From Mycobacterium persicum (GTDB taxonomy: Bacteria; Actinomycetota; Actinomycetes; Mycobacteriales; Mycobacteriaceae), in the NCBI RefSeq assembly GCF_002086675.1, contig NZ_MVIF01000042.1:1-43711 (forward strand): a stretch of 43,711 nucleotides of DNA, given 5' to 3'. The translations under genes were made by a program, and so were the position numbers. Below, piece by piece: positions 29,401 to 40,300 of the stretch. The notes beneath the pieces are model-generated. The model had not been told where the DNA came from and searched no databases. It saw nothing but the letters and a program-made list of their open reading frames with translations. Positions within the stretch are counted from its first letter, which is position 1. Each line of letters starts with the position of its first letter.

Positions 29401-31318
29401 GACCCGTACCTATGCTTACGCCGAGGCCAGCCTGCTGGAGCCGGCCCAGCACAGCAACCGGCTCACCAGCACGACAGCGGACGCCGTGACCGACGTCTAC
29501 GAATACGACGAGCACGGCAACACGCTGAAAATGCCGCAGCTGCAAGCGATTCAGTGGGACTTCGCCGACCGGATGCGGATGACGCGGCGTCAGGCAGTGA
29601 ACGCCGGCGACGCCGACGGCACCGCCCACGCCGGCGAGCGGACCTATTACGTCTACGGCGCCGGCGGCGAACGGCTGCGCAAGGTCACCGTGACGGCCGC
29701 CGGCGTCGTCGTCCAGGACCGCATCCAGCTCGGCGGCGTGGAGATCCTGCGCCGCGCCGGCCCGTCACCGCTGACCCAGGAGATCCTGCACATCCCCGAC
29801 GGTTCGGCCACCCTGGCCATCGTCGAGACGACGCTGTCCGGCGGGCCGCCAGGGGCGCCGAAACACCTTGTGCGACATCAGGTCCGCGACCAACTCGGTT
29901 CGGCGGCGGTCGAGCTCGACGACCAGGCGCGGATCCTCAGCTTCGAGGAATACACACCCTACGGCGCCACCACCTACCAGGCGGTGCGCAGCCAGACCGA
30001 GACACCCAAGCGATTCCGCTTCCTGGGCGCCGAGCGCGACGAGGAATCGGGCCTGCAGCACCTGGGCGCCCGTTACTACGCGCCCTGGCTGGGCCGGTTC
30101 GTCTCGTGCGATCCGATGGGCATCGAGGGCGGCACCTGTCTGTACGCATACAGCCGCGCCAATCCGGTTACCCGCAAAGACCCGGGCGGCATGGGCGACG
30201 AGCCGACGGCCGCCGGCGGTATCACGATCACCAGCGGCGGCAAGGTCAGCGCGGGACCCTTTGTGGTCAACCGGGATCCGTCAAAATACGTCGTCGCGTT
30301 CGGACCGGGAATGGGCTACATGGATCGCGCCGAGCACAACACCGGGCTCATTCCGCTCAACATTCAAGACAAATACAACTGGGGGCGGCCGGGCACGGGA
30401 CCGCCGGCGTTCTTCCCGTCCGGTCCGGAGCTGGAGAAGCAATTTCAGGTACCCAACTCCCAGGGCCAGCGACGCGACCTCTACCCCATGTTCTCGGCGC
30501 TGATGACCGAGGAGGCGCTCGAGGGCAAAGTCGCCAGCACGGTCCACTTCGACATGCGCAAGGTCAACCCGACACCGAAGATGCCGCCGCTGGTGCCCGG
30601 TGACCCGGAGGCTTCCACGCCCGGGTACTCGTGGGCCGACTTTCACTCTTCCGCCGAAGCTCGCCGGGTGCTGGCGCACCTGGCCGACACCGCCCCCGGC
30701 GACCGCAAGGTCGACATCTTCATCGAACACGAAGACGGAATCTCGATCATTCGCAAGGGCTCCGGCGCGGTCGAAGGCGCGCCGCTGCCGCAGCGGCTGG
30801 CCAAATTCGTGCCCAACCTCAACAACGGCGGCACCCGCGGCAGCGGCGGCGGAACAGGGACGGCGCCGACCGGCGGCGGTGCGCCGGGCGGGGGCTCCAA
30901 GGGCGGCGGTTCGCGCGGCGGGCCCAGCCTGGGTCAGCGGGTCGGCGGTGCGGTCGCCGGTGCGGCCAAGGTGGCGATCCCGGGCGTCGTCGAAACGGAG
31001 GCCATCGTGGGCAGTAGCGCCCTGCTGGCCTACGGCCTCGGATATCACACCGCGGCCGCGACATTGCTGACCGTGGCCGAGGCGGTACCCGTGGTGGCGG
31101 CTGCGGGCGCGGGCGGCGCGCTCGCCGGACTGGCGGCACGCAACGCCGCCAAGGAATACCTGGGCGCCACCCAGCAAGAGGCCGACACGATCGGCTTGCT
31201 GGCCGCGGTCGGCGTGGGCGCCGCCATCGGATCCGTCATTCCCGGCGTGGGCACCGCCGTCGGCGCGGCAATCGGCGCCGCGGTGGCGGGCATCGCCTAC
31301 CTGTTCAGCATCTGGTGA
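23423..31318 (+). CDS. Tc toxin TcB–TcC fusion with variable C-terminal payload
   Basis: This giant protein has 2631 residues from GTG 23423 (GGAAG 4 bases upstream; a TTG at 23402 is the alternative). Its order follows Tc toxin B and C components. The SpvB domain opens LPKGGGAIRGIGEKFGANP and SGNGPFGFGWTLRLASITRR. FG-GAP-like repeats sit near residues 450-670 (DLDGDGRPALV, DVDGDGRPDVLV, DMSGDGLADIV). TcdB middle domains cover about 740-1010. An RHS shell ends in GARYYAPWLGRFVSCDPMGI and NPVTRKDPGG. D2230 and D2253 fit the self-cleaving RHS core, with cleavage likely after M2257. The remaining 374 residues would be the enclosed cargo: an unrecognised folded part, a Gly-rich linker (2468-2504) and a hydrophobic tail. 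TcA starts 16 bases later. No signal peptide is seen. Confidence 0.93.
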   Translation: MSQPLTEHGTGAAAPLALPKGGGAIRGIGEKFGANPVTGTGSLSIPIPASPGRDGFGPSLTLTYDSGSGNGPFGFGWTLRLASITRRTDRGLPRYRDAEESDVFVLADTEDLVPVLTDAGARWEDRASAPGYVIHRYRPRLEGLFARIERWTHRSDGDVHWRSFSRDNVLTIYGRDDRSRIRDPADRRRIFSWLVSETRDDRGNGILFDYVAENGAGVPLERVHERNRGDRADAARGANRYLKRVRYANRTTLLDENGDRPTDLTQAVIDTTVWMMEVVFDYDEGHFETLPPAPGVPVREQHALVRASPQPAHAWAPRPDPFSTFRPGFEIRTVRRCRRALVFHHIPDVAGMAEPVQPGYDGLVAATHFDYNDLNLPASVAVEHAHEGSTRYGSFLCAVTQSGYRHADAPGTELEQSLPPVQLRYSRPAIQEAVRQLDAADIADLPAGLDARRRLVDLDGEGLPGILADEAGWWYYKANLGGGQFDAAAAVSSQPRSGRDRLIDLDGDGRPALVCLDGPVPGYYERAPGVGWENLRAFEQLPALMWDDPALRFVDVDGDGRPDVLVTEDEALAWYPFLGDEGFGERVRVPAALDEELGPRVVLADALESIQLADMSGDGLADIVRIRNGDVCYWPNLGYGRFGAKITLDDVAPFDDAEAFDQRRIRLADIDGSGTTDLIYLADDGIRLYFNRSGNSLSEARPLPPLPHLDDVVNVLAADLLGNGTACLVWSSALPADAAAPIRYLDLMGGAKPHLLVATTNNMGAETRVEYAASTQFYLADKRAGVPWPLPLPFPVHVVERIVVVDHISGNRYGTRFAYHYGYFDVAEREFRGFAKVEQWDSEAFAALDPAGAGPGITNLEASSQVPPAHTVTWFHTGQWERRAEFDAALARDYYGDPQLGEPVLPAGLSVDEEREARRALKGSLLRREVYGLDGTRRQPHPYSVTESISTVRCLQRRAGNRHAVFHTTQRETVTLHYEREPDDPRVQHDLTLEVDDHGNVVRAAQVVYGRAIPDGALPPEEQAAQAAVHVLLAENRMTDPLDEPSTYREPVPCEQRRFEVTGIPPPAAATRYGFDDLARRTAQAAEIPFEATPTGATAQKRVVDHRRAYFRRDDLNGPAPLGSTGRRALLHQRYALALTPGLVDQVYGTKVTAALLDGTGRYAHPDGHAGFWTSSTRELLSPGATDSPAQEFAYARAHFFRPLRLRDPFHTAVTSTESFTVLDAHDLLVFETRDALGNTTRAVGLDYRVLRPSRLADPNGNVSAVAYDAFGVVAGSAVMGKPAPAPAEGDTLDGFVADPTPAQVQDLLADPRGPLAATLLAGATTRTIVDRNAFLRTPAGPPVTVTIVREVHVSELPAGAASPLQVRLAYSDGLGRQVQTKAQARAGPVAQRDAAGAVIVGADGQPVLTAADADPRWVASGWTVYNNKGFAVRQYQPFYTDRHQFEFDVRVGVSPITFYDPLGRTVGVLHPDHTWQKTVVGAWRSESWDANDTVALVGAADDDVGGFFERLPAAAHVPTWAALRTDPALSAARWPDPGDRAAHRRAAEQAMVHAATPTVAHSDSLGRAVLTVVTNRYKYSDATPADPPTERSYRNRDVLDILGRRRAVIDARGRTVLRAAFDLQGNRIHEASMEAGARWSLTDAIGGALVSWDDKGRRFTTRYDVLRRPTGTVLTDGGADILVADTIYGESRPDPQAANLRGRAVELRDQSGSVTTDRFDFTGNPLRVQRALVADYRSVIDWSGPVDLENERYLSATRFDALNRPIQVIAPHSSQPGAAVKVLQQQYDQGSLLRRLDVWIDESDEPTTLLDPASADVPALADVRYDAQGRRIQVDCGNGVRTTARYHPLTQRLAELQTRRTSAAFADCPDPPPAGWPGCQVQNQRFVHDPSGNIAAVRDLAQQAIFFRNRRVTADSDYTYDAFYRLIEATGREHIGQAAPSPATYNDVARLRIPHPADGNAMARYLERYTYDDVGNLQAVAHVGTDPANPGWTRTYAYAEASLLEPAQHSNRLTSTTADAVTDVYEYDEHGNTLKMPQLQAIQWDFADRMRMTRRQAVNAGDADGTAHAGERTYYVYGAGGERLRKVTVTAAGVVVQDRIQLGGVEILRRAGPSPLTQEILHIPDGSATLAIVETTLSGGPPGAPKHLVRHQVRDQLGSAAVELDDQARILSFEEYTPYGATTYQAVRSQTETPKRFRFLGAERDEESGLQHLGARYYAPWLGRFVSCDPMGIEGGTCLYAYSRANPVTRKDPGGMGDEPTAAGGITITSGGKVSAGPFVVNRDPSKYVVAFGPGMGYMDRAEHNTGLIPLNIQDKYNWGRPGTGPPAFFPSGPELEKQFQVPNSQGQRRDLYPMFSALMTEEALEGKVASTVHFDMRKVNPTPKMPPLVPGDPEASTPGYSWADFHSSAEARRVLAHLADTAPGDRKVDIFIEHEDGISIIRKGSGAVEGAPLPQRLAKFVPNLNNGGTRGSGGGTGTAPTGGGAPGGGSKGGGSRGGPSLGQRVGGAVAGAAKVAIPGVVETEAIVGSSALLAYGLGYHTAAATLLTVAEAVPVVAAAGAGGALAGLAARNAAKEYLGATQQEADTIGLLAAVGVGAAIGSVIPGVGTAVGAAIGAAVAGIAYLFSIW

Positions 31319-31334
31319 CCGAAGGGACCCGGAC

Positions 31335-34300
31335 ATGCCGCTCGACAGCAAACTCAAACTCGACGACATCGCGCGCCTGCAGACCCCGGGGGCCGCGCCG
31401 ACCAAACACCGCGTCGAACTGTTGCATCAAGCGCTCGGCACGCTCGGCTTGCCGGTCGACCCCGGCGAGGTGGACGAGGCCAAGCTGGGGAAAACCACCA
31501 CCGCCGCGGTCAAGGTGCTGCAGGAGCGCGCCGGCCTCGACCAGACAGGCAAGTTCAATAAGTCCACCGTCGACGCGCTCAAGGTCCACGTCGAAGACCA
31601 GCTGCTGACCGCAACCAGCTACCGCGCCGGCCGAATCCAGCAGCTGTTGACCGACGCCGGGGTGACGGTCGAGGCGGGCGAGCTGAAAACGCGTACCTTC
31701 GGCCCCTCGACCCGCGACCAGCTGAAGGAGTTCGCCACCCAGGCGGGGCTGCGCGATGACGGCCTGGTGACCCAGGACGTCATCACCGCGCTGCGCGCGC
31801 ACGCGTTGACCCGCAAGCTCAGCAGCAAGACGCAGACCAGCAAGCTGCAGAAGACGATGCTGCGCGCCGCCCGGGCCCGCAACATCGACCTGCACATCGA
31901 CGGCACCGAGATGCGGACCAAGGAATTGGGGCCGTCGACGCAGGCCGCGATCCGCACCCTGCAAGCGCGGTTCGGCCTACCGGCCACCGGCACCATGGAC
32001 CCCGAAACCTTCGACCGGGTGCACGCCGCCGCCGCCAGCAAACCGCGCAAGCCGGTGCTGGTGTCCGCGCCGGACCCGACCGCGCTGAAGCCGATCCCGC
32101 GGGCGTTGCGCCTCAACGCGACCAACAAGGACGTGCCGGTGCTGCAGCGCACGCTTGCATTCCTCGGCCACGGCGTCAACGAGACCGAGTTCAAAGAGAC
32201 CCGCTTCGGGGCGTCCACCCGCGGCGCGGTGCTCGCCTTCCAGAAGTCGGCGGGCCTGCCGGAGACCGGCCACGTCGACAAGGTCACCCTCGCCGCGCTC
32301 AACCAGGCGGTCATCCGCGCCAATCCCGCCGCCGCAGCCACCACGGCCCGCATCCGCGGAACCGTCCGCGACACCGCGTGGGCCGGCATCAAAGGCGCGA
32401 GCGTCGAACTGCGCACCCGCGCCATCGGTGACGCCGGCGTCGTTCTGGGGCAACGCACCACGCTGGCCAATGGCTTCTTCGATCTGCCGTACACCCCACC
32501 GGTCGACGCCGCCACCGGCAAGTCGGTTTCCCCGCTGTTGCTGACGGTCATCTACCGCGACCCCGCCGGCGCCGAGATCGGGCGTAAGAACTTGGTGAAC
32601 CCCTCGCCCATGGCGTGGGCCAACTTCACTCAGGGCGACCGGCCGTACGCCGGGCCGTCCGATTACGAGGTGCGGCTCGCGGCCATCAGCGCCGCGGCCA
32701 AGGGCGCCCCGCTGATCCTGCTCACCGAAACCGCCGATCATCCCGATATCAGCCACGTCGCGCTGGCCTGTGGCCTGGCGCAGGACGACGTGATGCGGAT
32801 GGTGCTGGCCGCCCGGGTGTCGTCCAAGCTCGCCGGCGGTGCGCTGGACATCGCGGTGGTGTACGCCTTTCTCGAGCAGAGCCTGCCGCCGAGCCTGCCC
32901 GCCGAGCTGTTGGCCAGCACCAACGAGTGGGAGCTCATCGACCAACTGGTGGAAAACACCGCCAACGGCATCGTGTTCATGGAAAGCCCGTTGCAGGAGG
33001 CGGCGCTGGACAGCGCGCTGGCGGAAAACCTCATCCCCGTCACCGTCGGCGCCCGCCGCGCCGCCATCACCGCGGCGCTGGCCGCCAACCGCACCGCCTT
33101 CGCGCTGCACAAGCCGTTGCTCGTCGGCAACGGCAACTTGGCGTCGGTGCTGGGGACCAGCAGCATCCCCGCGGACCAGTTCGACACGGTCGCCGAGGTG
33201 TTCGTGACCTCCCGCGGTTTCGGCGCCCAGTTCTGGGCCGACGTGAACGCCGCACTGCCGGGCCTGGACACCCAGGTCCAGGACTTCAAGCAATCCGTGG
33301 ACGTCGGGTTGGTCGTCAAGAACCACCTGCCGACGATGACCTTCATGAAAGAAAAGATCGCCGATCCAGCCGACACCCGGGTCAACTCGGCGCGTGACCT
33401 GGCCAAGCTCACCCCCCAGGAATGGAGCGACTACATCTCGGCCAACGGGAACGCGATCCCGGACGGCACCGACGGTGCCTCGCTGCCGGCGCGGCGCGAG
33501 ACGTTCGCGCGCACCCTGGCCGCCCAGAGTGAGCGCATCTTCCCCACGGTCGCGTTCGTCGCCGAGGTCGGCCGCAGCACTCAGACCGCGCTGACCAAGG
33601 TCGACCAGGTCGCGGCGTTGGTGGACGCACACGAGGAGCTGAACCTTCGCACCGACAACGTGGACGGGTTCGTGGCCAGCAACGCTATCGCCGTCGACGA
33701 CGACGTACGGGCCGATCTGCGCGTCCTGCAGCGCGCCCACCGGCTGGCGCCCACCGCGGCCACCGGCCGGGCACTGCTGGACAACCACCTGCACAGCTCG
33801 ATGCAGATCCTGTCGGTGGGTAAGGCCGAACTGGTGACCAAGCTGGGCGCCAGCGGCGTCGACCAGCCGACCGCCCTGTCGATCCACGGCTACGCCATGT
33901 TCCAGTACGCCAACGTCCTACAGCGCCTCGGCGACTTCCGCGCCGAGATCCACCAGAGCGATCCGGCCGCGGTGGTTCCGCAGGCGGTCACCGCCGCGGA
34001 ACGTGCCGATCTGCTGGGCCAAATCCCGGACCTGGAGCTGCTTTTCGGCCCGCTCGACGTGTGCGATTGTGCGCACTGCGCCTCGGTGTACGGCCCGGCC
34101 GCCTACCTCGCCGACCTGTTGCGTTTCCTGGACGCGCATCCGTCGCAGGTCGCGGGGCGCACCGTACGCGAAATCCTCACCGATCGCCGTCCCGACCTGG
34201 TGACGACAAAGCTCAACTGCCCCAACACCGAGACCGCGGTGCCCTACATCGACCTGGTCTGCGAAATCCTCGAGGCCGCCGTAACCGGAGCGGACCCGGA

Positions 34301-37300
34301 CGGGCAGACCACCCGCCCGGCCGAGGAGCTGCGCGCGGTCCCCGAGCATCAACGGGACGGCGCCTACGACACGCTGCGCACCGCCGACTTCCCGATGACG
34401 GGTGTCTTCGATCTGTGGCAGGAAGACACCCGCATGCTGCTCGAGCACCTGGGTGTCCCGCGCTGGCGGTTGATGGGGGTGTTCGGCGACCCCGACGCCG
34501 ACGCCGCGTCGATCGCGGCCGAGCAGCTCGGCATCTCCTCGCACGAGACGTCGATCATCACCACCGCCGCGGCCACATCGGTTGCCCAGCAGAAGTTCTG
34601 GGGCCTGGACCCCGACCGGGCAGAGATCCCGGTCCTGGATGTGATGGGCCACGCCCACCTGCGCTACCAGCAGATCCTGGTATTGCGGACGCTGACCTGG
34701 ATCAACCCGCCGGGGGCGCCGGCGCCCCGGCAACTCGCGCGTCCGGTCGGCAGCGCATCCCTCGACGACCAGCGGTTGACCGGGATCACCGTCGACACGC
34801 TGGACCGCATCCACCGGCTGCTGCGGCTATGGCGCCACGTGCCGTGGGATCTGTGGGAACTCGACCTGCTGGTGCGCACCGCACGCATCGGCGGCGGCGC
34901 CGTCAACGGACCGGCGCTGGTCGCATTGCGCGACGCCGCGCAACTGCAGAGCCACCTCAATGTGCCCGTCGAGACGCTGGTCAGCTGGTTCGGCGATTTG
35001 CCCCGGCAAGGGCGTCCCGACCCCGCCGACCCCACGGAAGCGGCGATGTCGGCCTACGCCGCGCTGTTCTGCAACCCCGCGGTGCTCAACCCGCCGGACC
35101 CCGCCTTCGCGGCGCCGGGGGGCGGCGCGCTCGCCGCCGATCGTCACCCGGCCCTGCTGGCGGCGCTGTCGGTGACCGAAAGCGAGCTCACCCAACTGCT
35201 GGCCAAGGTGGGCGCGACCTTCGATGTCGAGCACCTGAGCGCACTGGTGCGCTGGAGCACGCTGGCCCGCGGCCTGGGCATGCGGGTGACCGAGCTGCTG
35301 GCGCTGGCCACGCTCGTCGAGTCCGTGGTCGCGGACCCGTTCGCCGCCCCCGCGGCGCTGCTGGAATTCCTCGACGTCCGCGACGTCATCCGAACGGTCG
35401 GCATCGCGCCCGCCGAACTCGACGCGCTGCTGCACGCCCGGCCGGACTCGCCGTATCTGCCCGGTGACGACGCCACCACCGACGCGGTGCGCACCCTGCG
35501 GGAAAGCCTGCGCACCGCGGCGCCGGACAGCCGCGCCGGAGCGGCCATCAGCCACGTCGCCACCACCTTCGGGGTGCCCGCCGAGCACGCCGCGCTGCTG
35601 ATGAACGGCCTCACCGTGACCGGCGAGCCGCTGGCCACCCGGTTCACCGACGCGGCGATCGACGCGCACGACGACGCCGGCAACTATGTCACCGAGCTGA
35701 GCGCCGCGGCCCAGCCCGCGTTGTATACCTCATATGCGTTGCTGCACAAGGTGGTTCGTCTGATGCACGTGCATGGCGTCACCGCGCTGGACGACCTGCG
35801 GTGGCTGCTCGACAACGCCGCCGACGTCGGTGTGCTGGCGTTCGGCGATCTGCCGGTATCCGCCGAGCCACCGGCCGATCGCTTCGGCGACTGGCTTGCC
35901 CTGGCGCGGCTGCGGCTGCTGCGCGCGACGGTGCCGTCGGCGCCCGAGGTGCTGCGCCTGGGCAGCAAGCCCGCCTCGACACTGGCACAGTTGCGCACGG
36001 CCGCCGCCGGCTTCGGCCTCAGCGCGGACGATCTCGCCAAGCTCGATGGCGGTCGCCGCGCGCCCTACCGCGACCTGAGCTTCCTCAACCGGCTGTGCGC
36101 GGCCGCGGCACAGATCAAACGCCTCGGTGTCTCTGCCACAACATGTTTCGCCTGGGCGGACCGCGACACCGACGCCGTCCAGGCGGACATCGCGCGGCAG
36201 GTACGTCAGGCGGCCAAGTCGAAATACGAAGCCGCCGCGTGGCTTTCGACCGTGACGCCGATGCAGGACAACCTTCGTGAGCGCAAACGCGACGGCCTGC
36301 TGGCCCATCTGATCGAGAAGTCGCTGCGCGCCGAATCCCCGTCGGTCACCGTCGACGGCAAGGTGTACGTCAACCGCAAGTACTGGCGCAACTCCGAGGA
36401 TGTCTTCAACTACTTCCTGATCGACGTCGACATGTCGGCCTGCCAACTGACGTCGCGCATTCAGGAGGCCATCAGCGCGGTGCAGACGTTCGTGCAGCGC
36501 TGCTTGCTCAACGTGGAGAAGCCCGAGGTGCTGATCTCCGGGGCCGAGCGGGCCGATCAGGTCTCGCTGGACGCCTGGAGCCAGTGGAAGTGGATGAAGA
36601 ACTACCGGATCTGGGAAGCCAACCGCAAGATCTTCCTCTACCCGGAGAACTGGATCGAACCCGCACTGCGCGACGACAAGTCGCCGTTCTTCGTCGAACT
36701 GGAAAACGAACTGCTGCAAGGCGACATCACCGACGCCCGCGCCGAGACCGCGCTGCGCCACTACCTGGAGAAGGTGCACGAGGTGCACGACCTCGAGGTG
36801 GTTGGCATGTACCACGACGTCGACGACGACTCGCCGTTCGACAACCTGCCGCCGTCGATTAACCGGGTACATGTCGTCGGGCGCACCAGAACCGATACCC
36901 CGTCGTACTTCTACCGAAGCTTCGACCTCAACACCGGGGCGTGGGCGGCCTGGGAGCGCATCGACCTCGATATCACCGGCGAGCACGTCGTGCCGGTGGT
37001 GTATAACCGTGCGCTGCACCTGTTTTGGCTGGTGATCACCGACAAGCCGCAGAAGGTGCGGCGCCAGCCCGCCGCGCAGCAGACCACGTCGACCAGTGAC
37101 GCCCCCGAGCCGCCCAAGCAACTCGAGATCAAACTCGCCTGGTCGGTGCGCCGCGAAGACGGATGGAGCCCGCGGCGGGTCACGCCGAACCCGCTGGTGC
37201 ATCCGTGGCAGCGGCCCGCCGGCAGCTACACGCTCAAACCGCGCTACAAGAGCCGCGAAAACCAGCTGTGGCTGGACCTTTACGTGTCCACCAGCCTCGA

Positions 37301-40300
37301 ATTCAACAACACCAAGTTCTACGACCCCTACACCGGTCAGTTCGCCTACCTGACCGGGACACGGTTCGACGAGACGGCACGGCCGTGGCACTCGTCGTCA
37401 TTCGTGTTCGACGGCAATGTCGTTGCGACCAAGCTGAAACCGCTGCGCGGCCACTACCACGTGCTGGACGCCGCCGGGCTGGCCTCGCCGACCCTCACCC
37501 AGACGACGTCGTATCAGTACGTCCACGACGCCGCCGACGACCGCGGCCGCATGGTGCTTGCCCTCACCGGCGGCTATGAGATCGCGCCGCGGATGGCCCT
37601 GCCCGAGGGCATGCACTTCCAGACCAACCGTCTGGTCAACAACACCTACAAGATGAACAGCGGCCGGTTGTCGGTGCTCGAGTCCGGGGCCTCGGTCGCG
37701 CTGCTCAACGCCGCACGCACGCCGTTCTCGCTGTCGTTTTCGACGCATCACGTGCAGCTGGACACCGCCGCCTACGAACGCAGCCCGTTCTTCTACTCCG
37801 ACACCGGCCGAACATATTTCGTGGAATCGGAGTGGGTGACGGTCCAGCAAAGCTCCACCGAGGCGGTGCAGCGGCTGCGCTACCGGTTCGCGCCGTTCTC
37901 GCACCAGTACACCGCGCTGTTTCTGCGTGAGTTGAACCGCGGCGGCGTCCCCGGCCTGCTGAGGCGGGCCATCCAGCGCTTCCCGCAGACGTTCTACCCC
38001 ACCAATTCCTTCAACTTCGGGAGCTACCAGCCCACCAGCGCCGCCATCGCCGAACCGACCGCCCAAACCGACATCGTGGATTTCAGCCCGCGCGGGGCGA
38101 CGTCAATCTACAACTGGGAGCTGTTCTTTCACGCGCCGTTCCTGATCGCCTGCAAGCTCACGGCCAACCAGCGCTTCGAAGAGGCCATGAAGTGGTTCCA
38201 CTACGTGTTCGACCCGACCGACACCGAGCAGCTGTCCGCGCCGCAGCGTTTCTGGGTGACCAAGCCGTTCTTCGACATGGGCGACGCCGAGATACGCAAG
38301 CAACGGATCCAAAGCATCTTGGACAACGTCGAAAGTCATGCCCCGGAGGTACGGGCCTGGAAGAACGATCCGTTCAAGCCGTTCCTGGTGGCGCGGACCC
38401 GGCCCGTCGCCTTCCAGAAGGCGGTCGTCATGAAGTACATCGACAACCTGATCGCCTGGGGTGACCAGCTCTACCGGATGGACACGCTGGAGTCGATCAA
38501 CGAGGCGCGAATGCTGTACGTGCTGGCCCACGAGCTGCTCGGCCGCCGGCCCGAACACGTCCCGGCCGCGCCGCGCGCCGACCAGTCCTATGCCGAGCTC
38601 ACGGCGAGCTCGCCGCTGGATCCGTTCGGGAACAAGCGGGTGGACGTGCTGCTGGAGAACTTCGTGGCGCGCCCGGCCACCGTGGTCGATGCTCCGCCGG
38701 GGACACCGCCGCTGCCCGAGCTGCCGCTGCTGTATTTCGGCATCCCGGCCAATGATCAGCTCGAGCAGTACTGGACGACGGTCGAGGGCAGGCTGTTCCA
38801 GATTCGCCATTGCATGAATCTGGCCGGCCAGGTGCGTCAGCTGCCGCCGTTCGCGCCGCCGATCGACCCGGCGGTGCTGGTGCGCGCGGTGGCGGCCGGC
38901 GTCGACCTGGACAGCGTGCTGGCCCCGTCCGGGGCCGCCGCCAGCCCGTACCGCTTCCGCACGCTGGTGGGTAAGGCGCTCGAAGTCTGCGCCGAGGTGC
39001 GGGTGCTGGGCCAACAGATGATCGGCGCCCTGGAGAAGCGTGATGCCGAGGCGTTGGCCTTGCTGACCGCGGGAAACGACGTTGCCTTGCAGGACGCGAT
39101 CACCCTGATCCGCAAACAGCAGATCACCGAGGCCAACCTGGCGGCCGCCGCGATGGAGAAAGGGTTCGACGCGATCGACGAACGCATCGCCTACTTCGGC
39201 GGCATACCGCGGATGAACGACTGGGAGACGGCCGGTGTGGTGGTGCACGGCCTGGGCCTCATCTCGGAAATCCTGGCCACCGTGCTCAGCGCGGTCGCCG
39301 GACCCTCCCACCTGATTCCGCAGATCGAAGCCGGCGCAGCGGGTTTCGGCGGCTCCCCGACGCTGACGGTGAAGTTCGGCGGCACCAACGTCGGCAGCGC
39401 GGCCAGCAGCTTCGCGGCATTGTTCAACGGCCTGGCCGGCATCCTGCACCAGGGCGGCCACATGCTGGAAACGCAAGGCATGTACACCCGTCAACACGAC
39501 CGCAACCAGCACGAATTCACCGTGGCCCAGAAGGATCGCGCGCACCTGAGCGCGCAGCTGGAGGCGTCGAAGGTGCGCATCACCATCGCCGAGAAGGAGC
39601 TGGAAGCTCACGAGCTGCACATCGACCATGTCGGCGCCACCGCCGAATACCTCAAGTCGAAATACACCAATCAGCAGCTCTACGACTGGATGGTCGGGCA
39701 GCTGGCCACCGTGTACTTCCGTGCCTACCAACTTGCCTTTGACCTGGGCAAGCAGGCCGAACGAGCGTTCGAGTACGAGCTGGGCGCCGACCCTTCCCGG
39801 CCCACGTTCGTCCAGTTCGGGTACTGGGACAGCCTGAAGAAGGGTCTGCTGGCCGGTGAGCGCCTGACCGCCGACCTGCGCCGGATGGAGGCCGCCTATT
39901 TAGACACCAACCGGCGCCGGTTGGAGCTGACCCGGTCCTTCTCGCTGGCGGCGATCGACCCGATGGCCCTGGTTGCGCTGCGCAGCAGCGGCAGCTGCAA
40001 CGTCACTTTCGGCGAGTGGCTCTACGACCTCGACCATCCCGGCCACTTCCAGCGTCGGCTGCGTTCGGTCGCGATATCGGTGCCGTGTGTGACCGGGCCC
40101 TACACCAATGTCAACGCGACGCTGACGCTGACCGGCAACGGTGTCCGGCTGATCGACGATCCCGGCGGGGACTACGGCGATCCGTTGGTGACCGAGGACG
40201 CCCGGCGATTTGCCGCGGAGAACGTGCCGGTGACGATGATCGCCACCAGCCATGGGCGCGCGGACAGCGGCATGTTCGACGTCCGTGGCGACGACGACCG

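Noticed and set aside
30824..30950. Gly-rich repeats in the Tc cargo as possible PE_PGRS-like sequence
   Set aside because: The stretch is only about 37 residues, lacks GGAGG tandem repeats and a PE domain, and is better read as a flexible linker.
35730..39731. Long minus-strand frames (553 and 542 codons) inside the TcA gene
   Set aside because: Composition is that of antisense shadows, and no family motif or start signal is present.
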